From assembly GCA_002071485.1 (NCBI GenBank), contig MWFF01000065.1:1-64000 (forward strand): a stretch of 64,000 bases of DNA, in the 5' to 3' direction. The notes under the pieces were generated by a model. It did not search any database. It saw only the letters and a list, made by a program, of their open reading frames with translations, and was not told where the DNA came from. The number at the start of each line of letters is the position of its first letter. Position 1 is the first letter of the stretch. Positions 18,886 to 26,527 of this stretch are shown one piece after another. This DNA comes from Verrucomicrobia bacterium ADurb.Bin006. Its GTDB lineage: Bacteria > Verrucomicrobiota > Verrucomicrobiia > Limisphaerales > J093. Position numbers and translations under genes: made by a program.

Positions 18886-18990
18886 ATTCCGGAAGGGGCA
18901 CCGCGCGCGCAGACACACCCCGCGAGCAGAGTTGCAAACTCGGTGGTTTTTGGTAAAGGGAAGCGCCCGGCGCATTCGCCGGTCGGTTCT

Positions 18991-19308
18991 ATGCCAACAT
19001 ATCATTACATGTGTGAGAAGTGCGGTCACGAGTTCGACCATTTTCAATCGATGTCCGATTCGCCCCTCAAGACGTGTCTGAAAGAGAAGTGCGGACGAAA
19101 GACATGGGGCAAGGGGCGGGTGAAGCGCGTTCTGAGCGGCGGCGCCGGACTGATTTTCAAGGGCAGCGGTTTCTACATCACTGACTATCGGAGTGAAGGA
19201 TACAAGACGGCTGCAAAGAAGGAGTCCGAGGTTGCGGCCCCCAAGAAAGATGCGTCTTCCACTGCAAAGAAGGAGACGAAGTCTGAAAAGCCGGCGAGTT
19301 CAACCTGA
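18991..19308 (+). CDS. FmdB-type zinc-ribbon protein
   Basis: This 105-aa protein starts MPTYHYMCEKCGHEFDHFQS, the FmdB/CxxC_CxxC_SSSS regulatory zinc-ribbon start. C8 and C11 pair with two later Cys (in a KTCLKEKCG segment) to bind zinc. A conserved GSGFYITDYRS segment follows, then a Lys/Ala-rich low-complexity tail of about 35 residues. The family is linked with formamidase-type regulation in name only; its real role is unknown. The start at 18991 excludes upstream residues that are partly coded by the dispersed repeat. It is first in a plus-strand series leading to hom-thrC. Confidence 0.88.
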   Translation: MPTYHYMCEKCGHEFDHFQSMSDSPLKTCLKEKCGRKTWGKGRVKRVLSGGAGLIFKGSGFYITDYRSEGYKTAAKKESEVAAPKKDASSTAKKETKSEKPASST

Positions 19309-19423
19309 GTCGTCGGCCTGCGATCGGACCTTCGAGACATGGCAAGCAGCCGGTGCGGGCCGAGGAAGGGTCCGCCCTGGCCCCGTCGGCTCGGTCCCTC
19401 TGTTCGGCGCAAGCCGGGCGCGG

Positions 19424-20770
19424 ATGTGCCGTTGGATTGGGCTGGTGGTATTGGCGGCGGTTTTGGGGCAGGTGCGGGCCGCGACAGTGTACAGCCGCTC
19501 GGGCCAGTTTGTGATTCACAGTCCGTACGCCACCATGCCCACCCTGAATCAACTGCCCACCCCGGTCAGTTCGAACCGGGTGACGTTGGCGCCCGATCCT
19601 CTGGCGGTCTCGTGCGAGCGCATCAAGACCGGAGTGCTGCGGGAGTTGGATTTGCCTGATCACTGGCGCGGCAAAGTGCATGTCCGGATCAAGCCTCGGC
19701 TTCGCGCCGGCGCGACGCCTGGGTTTGTGTCGACGCGGTATGCGGATGGCTGGCAGTACACGCTCGAGTTGCCGGAGGAGCTCGAGCCGGACGCTCTGGT
19801 GCGCTCGGTCGTGCTTGCGGTGTTGTCGGAGATAGCCAATCGCCAGGTGGGGGTGCGGCCCGCGGAGATTCCGATCTGGTTGGCCGAAGGCTTGTCCGCC
19901 AGTGCAGCCCATGCGATCGGTCCGGACCTGGTGGTGGCGCCGACTCCACTGCGCGCGCGGCTGGGAGCTTCGGTGGGGCAGCTTGACACGACGCCGCAGA
20001 CTCGGGTGGGTGCTGAGAATCTGGGGGAGGTGCGGGCCTGGCTGTTCGATCGTGTTCCTCTCACATTCGCGCAACTGAGTCAGCCGGCGCCGGATTTTCT
20101 GTCGGGCGAGAGCGGGACGACGTATCGTCACTGCGCGCATTTGCTTGTGCGGCATCTCCAGGCCTTGCCCCAAGGGCGCCGCGGTCTGCAGACGTTCGTC
20201 TTTTCCCTGACGCGGTCGCTGAATTGGCAGACGGCGTTTCTCGAGGCCTTCTCGGGGCAGTTCAGCCGGCTGCTGGATGTCGAGAAGTGGTGGACGGTCA
20301 GCATGCAGGGCTTCCTGCAGGGCGATCAGCCCAACGCATGGTCTCGTGCGGTCAGTCTCGACAAGCTGGGCGACATTCTTGGCGTTCGTGTCGAGGTCCA
20401 GGACCGTCCGCGCGCCCCGCGGCGCGCGACCGTGCTGTCGCTGCAGGAGTTCATGGGCAAGACGGAATTCGCCGTGCATCGAGCCGTTGTCCGAGTTCGA
20501 GTCAGCCGACTGCAGGCGATTCAGCGCAGCGCGGCACGCGAGATCGTGCCTCTGATCGAGAGCTACCGGGCCGTGCTCGACGAGTACCTCAGCCACCGCG
20601 CGCAGGCCGGTCGATCTCCCTTGGCCAAGCGCGTCGGATCCCTGCCGCCGGCGTTGCTGCTTCGCGAGGCGACGCGCCAGTTGGACGAACTGGATCGGCG
20701 GCGCGCGCAGGCGAGGCTGCTTGCGGACCGGCCGCTGGCGCCGCTCTCGGACAGCGGGCAGAGGCGTTAA
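19424..20770 (+). CDS. Secreted protein with degenerate gluzincin (peptidase MA-like) core
   Basis: This 448-aa protein has a signal peptide (MCRWIGLVVLAAVLGQVRAA). Residues 125-165 have the layout of the peptidase MA/gluzincin core, a helix with HExxH and then a P-x-WLxEG loop. Here the helix reads LSEIAN, so both zinc-binding His are replaced (S135 and N139), while IPIWLAEGLSA keeps the loop and E155. Residues 330-448 are helical and Arg-rich. By sequence it should not bind catalytic zinc in the usual way. It is probably a scaffold or an inactive peptidase acting outside the cytoplasmic membrane. It sits between the zinc-ribbon gene and hom. Confidence 0.78.
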   Translation: MCRWIGLVVLAAVLGQVRAATVYSRSGQFVIHSPYATMPTLNQLPTPVSSNRVTLAPDPLAVSCERIKTGVLRELDLPDHWRGKVHVRIKPRLRAGATPGFVSTRYADGWQYTLELPEELEPDALVRSVVLAVLSEIANRQVGVRPAEIPIWLAEGLSASAAHAIGPDLVVAPTPLRARLGASVGQLDTTPQTRVGAENLGEVRAWLFDRVPLTFAQLSQPAPDFLSGESGTTYRHCAHLLVRHLQALPQGRRGLQTFVFSLTRSLNWQTAFLEAFSGQFSRLLDVEKWWTVSMQGFLQGDQPNAWSRAVSLDKLGDILGVRVEVQDRPRAPRRATVLSLQEFMGKTEFAVHRAVVRVRVSRLQAIQRSAAREIVPLIESYRAVLDEYLSHRAQAGRSPLAKRVGSLPPALLLREATRQLDELDRRRAQARLLADRPLAPLSDSGQRR

Positions 20771-20840
20771 TGAGCCGCTGCGCACGACTTGAAAAAGGGG
20801 GTTGTCGTCCGGGCGGGTCTCGCCCAATCTCACCCGCTTT

Positions 20841-22175
20841 ATGCAGCAAGTGAATGTGGGCATGATTGGCGGTGGGACCGTTGGTGGCGGTGTGTTTCAG
20901 GCACTCGAACGAAACGGCGCCCTGTTGAGTTCGAGGGCGGGGGTGCGGGTGCATCTGCGCAAGATCGCGGTGAAAGCGTTCGACGAGCCGCGCAAGGTCG
21001 ACATCCCGCGCGCGCTGCTGACGTTGGACTGGCGCGAGGTGGTCAATGACCCCGAGGTGAGCATCGTGATCGAGCTTGCCGGGGGCACGACGGCGGCGCG
21101 GGAGATGATCCTCGAGGCCCTGCGGTTGGGCAAGCCGGTCGTGACGGCGAACAAGGCGCTGCTTTCGGCGCGGGGGGAGGAGTTGTTCGCCGCGGCGGGG
21201 CGATCGGGCGCCAACATCTATTACGAAGCCAGCGTGGCCGGCGGCATTCCGATCATCAAGTCGCTGCGCGAGGGTTTCATCGGCAATCGCATCTTGCGCC
21301 TTTACGGCATCGTCAATGGCACGTGCAATTACATCCTGACTCGCATGAAGCTCGATGGGGCCGAGTTTGCGGATGTGCTGGCCGAGGCGCAGCGGCTGGG
21401 GTACGCGGAGGCGGAGCCCTCGCTGGACATTGATGGGCACGACTCGATGCACAAGGTGGGCATCCTGGCGTCGTTGGCGCACGGGTTCTGGGTCAAGCCA
21501 AGAGACATACACGTCGAGGGGATTCGCAACGTGTCGCAGATGGACATCCAGTTTGCCGGCCAGTTGGGATACACGATCAAGCTTTTGGGTGTGGTCAAGC
21601 AGATGCATCCGCCGGCCGGCCGGGGGCGGGGGCGGGCGGAGGCCGGGCCGGTGCTGGTGGCGGTGTACCCGGCGCTGGTGCCGAACAGCCATGTTCTGGC
21701 CAGCGTGAATCACGCGTTTAACGCCGTGTTTGTGCAGGGCGACGTGGTTGGCGACACGCTGTTCTACGGACGCGGGGCGGGCCAGGACCCCACGGCGAGT
21801 GCGGTGCTGAGCGATCTGGCCGATGCGGCGCTGGATCTGACGCACGAGAGCCGGCGCCGAGTCCCGCCCTTCGTGGCCCACGCCAAGAACGGGCGGGTGC
21901 TGGCCCTGTCCGAGGCGGTCTGCCGCTATTACGTGCGGTTGCGGGTGGTGGATCGGCCCGGCGTGCTGGGCCGTGTGGCGGCGATCCTGGGGCGAAACCG
22001 AATCGGCATTTCGTCGGTGTTTCAGCCCGAAGGCCACGAGGGCGGTGTTGTGCCGTTGATTTTGATGATCCATGAGGCCCCGAACCGGGCGATGGCGAGG
22101 GCTCTGGCGCAGATCGGACGGCTCGCGGCCGTGAAGGCGCCGCCGGTCATGTTCCGGGTCGAGAGTTTCAAGTGA
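20841..22175 (+). CDS. hom: Homoserine dehydrogenase
   Basis: This 444-aa protein reduces aspartate semialdehyde to homoserine with NAD(P)H in the threonine/methionine pathway. It starts MQQVNVGMIGGGTVGGGVF (Rossmann nucleotide-binding loop). It continues with the homoserine dehydrogenase catalytic domain (YEASVAGGIPIIKSLREG, GIVNGTCNYI, GYAEAEPSLDIDGHD) and ends with an ACT domain (about residues 360-444) for feedback control, probably by threonine. The ATG at 20841 is preferred over an upstream TTG at 20802. It is followed by thrC with overlapping GTGA at 22172, so hom-thrC form an operon. Confidence 0.96.
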   Translation: MQQVNVGMIGGGTVGGGVFQALERNGALLSSRAGVRVHLRKIAVKAFDEPRKVDIPRALLTLDWREVVNDPEVSIVIELAGGTTAAREMILEALRLGKPVVTANKALLSARGEELFAAAGRSGANIYYEASVAGGIPIIKSLREGFIGNRILRLYGIVNGTCNYILTRMKLDGAEFADVLAEAQRLGYAEAEPSLDIDGHDSMHKVGILASLAHGFWVKPRDIHVEGIRNVSQMDIQFAGQLGYTIKLLGVVKQMHPPAGRGRGRAEAGPVLVAVYPALVPNSHVLASVNHAFNAVFVQGDVVGDTLFYGRGAGQDPTASAVLSDLADAALDLTHESRRRVPPFVAHAKNGRVLALSEAVCRYYVRLRVVDRPGVLGRVAAILGRNRIGISSVFQPEGHEGGVVPLILMIHEAPNRAMARALAQIGRLAAVKAPPVMFRVESFK

Positions 22176-22204
22176 GCGCATGTGTCCGACGCGGGGGTGA
22201 CACG

Positions 22205-23596
22205 ATGGAACCGGTTGTTCTCGAAAGCACCAACGAGCAGTCGCCGCCGGTTGGCCTGCGCGAGGCGCTGCTCCGTGGGCAGGCGCCGGACCGCGGTTTG
22301 TACTGGCCGAGGCGGTTTCCATCGTTGAGCTCGGAGGAGATTGCAGCGTTCGCCGGCCTGCCGTATTGGCGAATCGCCTGGGAGGTGCTGCGGCGCTACA
22401 TGAGCGGCGTGCTCGACGCGGAGGCGCTCGAGGCCGTGTGCCGCGACGCGTACGATTTTGCTGTTCCGCTCGAACCGATAGGCGACCGCATCCATGTGAT
22501 GCGCCTGGACCGCGGCCCGAGCGCGTCGTTCAAGGATTTCGCCGCCCGCTGGATGGCGCGCGTGATCGGGAGGTTCGTTCGGGAGGAGGGGGGCGAGTTG
22601 ACGATATTGACGGCGACGAGCGGGGATACGGGATCCGCGGTTGCGAGCGCTTTTCATGACGTCCCCGGAATCCGTGTGATTGTGCTGTTTCCCGTCGGTG
22701 AAGTCAGCGAGCGCCAGCGCCGGCAGATGACCATCCTGCGCGGGAACATCCGCGCGGTGGCCGTTGGGGGGAAGTTCGACGATTGCCAGGCGATGGTGAA
22801 GCGGGCGTTCTCGGATCCGGCGCTCGATGCGATTCCGCTGACATCGGCCAACTCGATCAACATCGGGCGGCTTCTGCCCCAGAGCGTATACTATTTCTAT
22901 GCGGCGTCGCGCGTGGCCGAGTGCGGGGAGCCTGTGGTGTTCGCGGTGCCCAGCGGGAATTTTGGGGACATGATGGGCGCGGTTGTCGCCCGTAAGATGG
23001 GGCTTGCGCTCAAGCGCCTGGTGGCACCGGTCAATGGCAACGATGCGTTTCCGAGGTTCCTGGCGAGCGGGACCTACGGGAAGATCGAACCGTCGCGCGC
23101 CTGCCTCTCCAACGCCATGAATGTCGGGCATCCGAGCAACCTGGCGCGCCTGGTGGCAGCCTACGGGGGGCGCATGGACGAGGCGGGCGCGATCCATCGC
23201 CAGCCTGATCTGGACCGGATGCGGCGCGACCTCTACTCGACCTCGGTTTCAGACGCGCGGACGCGGGAGGCGATTCGCGCGGCGTGGGAGCGGCATCGTC
23301 TGCTCTTGGAACCGCACGGGGCAGTCGGATGGCGCGGGCTCGAGGATTACCTGGCTGTCGAGCCGTTGGGCGGGTCGCCGGCGGTGGTGCTCGAGACGGC
23401 GCATCCGGCGAAGTTCCCGGATGAGATTGTGGCGTTGTTGGGTTTTGCGCCGGACGTGCCTCCCGCGCTGGCCGCTTTGGAGCAGTGCCCGGAGGATTAC
23501 GACCGGCTCGAAGTGGACTACGAGAGCTTCCGGAACTACCTGCTCGAAAGACACTCGATGGGCTCGGCCGGGCGCCAGTCGAGCACTCGGAGTTGA
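22205..23596 (+). CDS. thrC: Threonine synthase
   Basis: This 463-aa PLP enzyme converts O-phosphohomoserine to threonine. Early residues carry the ALLRGQAPDRGLYWP motif. PLP-binding Lys110 lies in GPSASFKDFAARW. The ATSGDTGSA phosphate-binding loop, the TSANSINIGRLLPQ segment and the PSGNFGDM motif are all present. The ATG at 22205 fits the family N-terminus, while a GTG at 22172 overlapping the hom stop would add 11 residues. The gene follows hom. Its last 61 bp overlap the 3' end of recJ on the other strand. Confidence 0.95.
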   Translation: MEPVVLESTNEQSPPVGLREALLRGQAPDRGLYWPRRFPSLSSEEIAAFAGLPYWRIAWEVLRRYMSGVLDAEALEAVCRDAYDFAVPLEPIGDRIHVMRLDRGPSASFKDFAARWMARVIGRFVREEGGELTILTATSGDTGSAVASAFHDVPGIRVIVLFPVGEVSERQRRQMTILRGNIRAVAVGGKFDDCQAMVKRAFSDPALDAIPLTSANSINIGRLLPQSVYYFYAASRVAECGEPVVFAVPSGNFGDMMGAVVARKMGLALKRLVAPVNGNDAFPRFLASGTYGKIEPSRACLSNAMNVGHPSNLARLVAAYGGRMDEAGAIHRQPDLDRMRRDLYSTSVSDARTREAIRAAWERHRLLLEPHGAVGWRGLEDYLAVEPLGGSPAVVLETAHPAKFPDEIVALLGFAPDVPPALAALEQCPEDYDRLEVDYESFRNYLLERHSMGSAGRQSSTRS

Positions 23597-25278
23597 ACCG
23601 TGCGGCGCCCGTCGTACGAGTTCACCTGGGGCGTGCAGGCCAGGTCGAACAAGCCTTCGGGGCAGGGCTGGTGGGCGCCACCCCACCAGATCGCTTCGCC
23701 TGTGGCGGCGCCGTCGGTGACCCAGAGCTTGATGTGGCGCTGACCCCGCCCGATGCACGCGGGAGGGCGGCGCAGCGAAACGCGAGGGACGACGATTTGA
23801 ACGGGAGGATTGGCGCACCCGCGCGGCTCGAGTCGCTGGAGTTCGTCCACGCGTTCGAGGGTGAGTTCGCGCAGCGGCGTGACGGCATCCAGTCGCAGTG
23901 GCGGGCTCAGATCGTGGAGGTCGAGCGCCTGGCGGGCGAGGCGGTTGAGTCGTTCCCGCAGGGCGGGGAGGTTCTCGGGCCGGATGGTGAGTCCGGCGGC
24001 CATGGCGTGCCCGCCATGCCGCAGGAGTAGGTCGTCACAGGCCCGCAAAGCCGCTGCCAGGTCGAACCCCTCGATGCTGCGTCCGGATCCGCGCCACGCA
24101 TAGCCGTCGCCACCCAGGATCAGGGTCGGGCGATAGAATTCATTGAGCACGCGCGCGGCGACGATGCCGACGACGCCGACGTGCCAGAGCAGATTACCCT
24201 CGACGATGACGCGGTCGGTATCCGGCTGGAACCGGGCGCGGACGGCCGCCACCACCTCCTCGGCGATGGCACGTTCGATTTGTTGGCGCTCGCGATTCTG
24301 GGCGTCCAGGAGGCGGGCACCGGCCTCCGCGCTCGCCGGATCGCGGGCGAGCAGGAGGTCCAGGGCCGCCTTGGCGTTTTCGAGCCGGCCCGCGGCGTTC
24401 AATCGGGGCGCGATCTGGAATCCGACCTCCCATGCGCCGATCGCGCCCGGCACGCGCGCCACATCTTTGAGAGCGAGGAGGCCGGGCCGTTGCAGGGCGT
24501 TGATGCGGGCAAGGCCGGCCGAGGCAAGCACCCGGTTCTCGCCTGTGAGCGGCACCATGTCCGCGATCGTGCCGAGGGCGACCAGATCCAGGAGGGGCCG
24601 CAAGTCGAACTGTTCGGCGAGCGGGCAGCCCAGGGCGCGCCCGCGCTTGACCAGGGCATGGGCCAGCTTGAACGCGAGGCCGACCGAGCAGAGTTGTTGA
24701 AGGTTGTCGGGCCCGGGCGGGGCGAGTTGGGGATTGACGAGCGCCACGGCGGGCGGCGGCGGAGACGAGACCTGGTGGTGGTCGAGGACGATGACATCGA
24801 CGCCGCGTGTCTTGAGGCGGGCGATGGTGTCGCAGGTGGTGGAACCGCAGTCGACGGCGAGCAGGAGCCGTGCGGGGGAACGTTCCAGGCAGCGGTCGAC
24901 TGCTTCGTCTGTGAGGCCGTATCCCTCATCGAGCCGATGAGGCAGGTAGGAGACCGCGCGCCAGCCCAGCGGCTGCAGCACTTCGAGCAGGAGCGCCGTC
25001 GCGGTGACGCCATCGACATCGTAATCGCCGAAGATGACCACGGGCTCGTCGCTCTGCCTGGCTCGCCAGAGGCGATCGACGGCGGCGGGCATGTTGGGCA
25101 GATGGTTCGGATCGGCCAGATGCCGGAGGCGGGGGGTCAGGAATGCGCTGGCCTGGTCTGCGTCGGGTTGGCCGCGGTTGATGAGACACTGGGCCAGAAG
25201 TGGGGAGGCACCGAGCGCCGCGGCAATCGAATGGGCGCGTTCAGGCTGAGCCGCCGCCAGGAGCCAGCGATGCCTCAT
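23536..25278 (-). CDS. recJ: Single-stranded-DNA-specific exonuclease RecJ
   Basis: This 580-aa enzyme degrades single-stranded DNA 5' to 3' in recombination, mismatch and base-excision repair. The DHH domain has motif I GDYDVDG (84-90), motif II DCG (143-145) and motif III DHH (166-168), all Mn2+ ligands. The DHHA1 part has GGHAMAAGLTI, and a C-terminal OB fold follows from about residue 460. Length is usual for RecJ. It converges with thrC (61-bp overlap) and lies downstream of terC on the same strand with 223 bp between. Confidence 0.96.
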   Translation of the reverse strand: MRHRWLLAAAQPERAHSIAAALGASPLLAQCLINRGQPDADQASAFLTPRLRHLADPNHLPNMPAAVDRLWRARQSDEPVVIFGDYDVDGVTATALLLEVLQPLGWRAVSYLPHRLDEGYGLTDEAVDRCLERSPARLLLAVDCGSTTCDTIARLKTRGVDVIVLDHHQVSSPPPPAVALVNPQLAPPGPDNLQQLCSVGLAFKLAHALVKRGRALGCPLAEQFDLRPLLDLVALGTIADMVPLTGENRVLASAGLARINALQRPGLLALKDVARVPGAIGAWEVGFQIAPRLNAAGRLENAKAALDLLLARDPASAEAGARLLDAQNRERQQIERAIAEEVVAAVRARFQPDTDRVIVEGNLLWHVGVVGIVAARVLNEFYRPTLILGGDGYAWRGSGRSIEGFDLAAALRACDDLLLRHGGHAMAAGLTIRPENLPALRERLNRLARQALDLHDLSPPLRLDAVTPLRELTLERVDELQRLEPRGCANPPVQIVVPRVSLRRPPACIGRGQRHIKLWVTDGAATGEAIWWGGAHQPCPEGLFDLACTPQVNSYDGRRTVQLRVLDWRPAEPIECLSSR

Positions 25279-25501
25279 AACCGGTGGCCGGGCGATTCTG
25301 GGGAGGGCGCGGCGGGCATAAGGTGGAATCCTCGAAGCTCAGAACGCAGTGCAATCAAATCAAGTTCTGCCATGTCCCCTATCCCCTCTTTTTGGCAAGG
25401 ATTCCAACGAGCGAGGCGCGGGAGAGGAGGGCGGGGAAGCAGCGGGGATGGTTCATGGTGTTGAGGGTTTTGACTTGGTCCGAGGCGGGCCTCGCCAGAA
25501 C

Positions 25502-26512
25502 TCATGAGTCCTGTGGCGGCGCAGGCTCGGACAGGCGTTTTGCGGCGCGGTCCCGCCGCTCGGCGATGATCGAGACGAGTATGGAGCCGAGGATAACGCC
25601 TGCGACGACGGTCAGGGACCATCGACTTGGGATTTTGACCCAGTCAACGATGAGCATTTTGAAGCCGATGAACACGAGGACGACGGCGAGACCGACCTTG
25701 AGATAGCGGAAATAGGTGACGGCGCCGGCCAGGACGAAGTAGAGGGAGCGCAGCCCGAGGATGGCGAACGCATTGGACGTGAAGACGATGAACGGGACGG
25801 TGGTGACGCCGAAGATGGCGGGGATCGAATCGAGGGCAAACACCAGGTCCGTCGTCTCCACCATGATGAGCACCAGCGCCAGCGGCGTCAGGGCGGGGTG
25901 ACCGTGGTGGCGGGTAAAGAAGCGCTGCCCATCGTATTCGGTGGTGAAGGGGAAGAAGCGGCGGACCAGGCGAAGGACGGGATTGCGTTCGGGGCGGACC
26001 TCCTCGGTGTCATCGGTCGTGAGCATCTTGAGGCCGGTGAGGACAAGGAAAAGGCCGAAGATGTAGAGGACCCATTCGTAGCTGTGGATCAGTTCGGCGC
26101 CCAGCCAGATCATCAGCCCGCGCATGATCAGCGCGCCAAGAATGCCCCAGAAAAGAACGCGGTGCTGGTACAGGCTGGGGACGCGGAAGTAGCGGAAGAT
26201 GACGGCGATGACGAACACGTTGTCCATCGAGAGCGACAGTTCGATCAGGTAGCCCTGGAGAAAGTCGGTGGCTTCGCCACGTCCGCGCACGGGCACCAAA
26301 GTCAGGGCGAAGGTCATGGCCATGCAGAACCAGACGGACGTCCAGACCAGCGCCTCCCGGAATCCGACGACATGGGCCTTGCGGTGGAAAACCCCGAGGT
26401 CGAGGGCGAGAAAGAAGATGATGACCAGGATGAAGCTGACCCAATGCCACCATTGGATTTCGATGACTGCGAGCATCACTGCGGTCAGGCTGGAGCCTTC
26501 GAAGGCATGCAC
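25502..26512 (-). CDS. TerC/Alx family integral membrane protein
   Basis: This 336-aa protein has about nine TM helices. The two family repeats are visible: SLSMDNVFVIAVIF (helix with the Asp) and ETTDLVFALDSIPAIF. Proteins of this family handle metal ions, notably Mn2+ export in Alx/MntX-like members, and some support insertion or folding of secreted metalloproteins. The start is either 26512 or the ATG at 26476. It lies 15 nt after secDF on the same strand, so it is likely the last gene of a yajC-secDF-terC unit, which suits a role linked to protein export. Confidence 0.92.
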   Translation of the reverse strand: MHAFEGSSLTAVMLAVIEIQWWHWVSFILVIIFFLALDLGVFHRKAHVVGFREALVWTSVWFCMAMTFALTLVPVRGRGEATDFLQGYLIELSLSMDNVFVIAVIFRYFRVPSLYQHRVLFWGILGALIMRGLMIWLGAELIHSYEWVLYIFGLFLVLTGLKMLTTDDTEEVRPERNPVLRLVRRFFPFTTEYDGQRFFTRHHGHPALTPLALVLIMVETTDLVFALDSIPAIFGVTTVPFIVFTSNAFAILGLRSLYFVLAGAVTYFRYLKVGLAVVLVFIGFKMLIVDWVKIPSRWSLTVVAGVILGSILVSIIAERRDRAAKRLSEPAPPQDS

Positions 26513-26527
26513 AAACCGCGGCCGCCG

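Noticed and set aside
20589-22322. 577-aa minus-strand frame
   Set aside because: Antisense to hom, which has clear homologous motifs.
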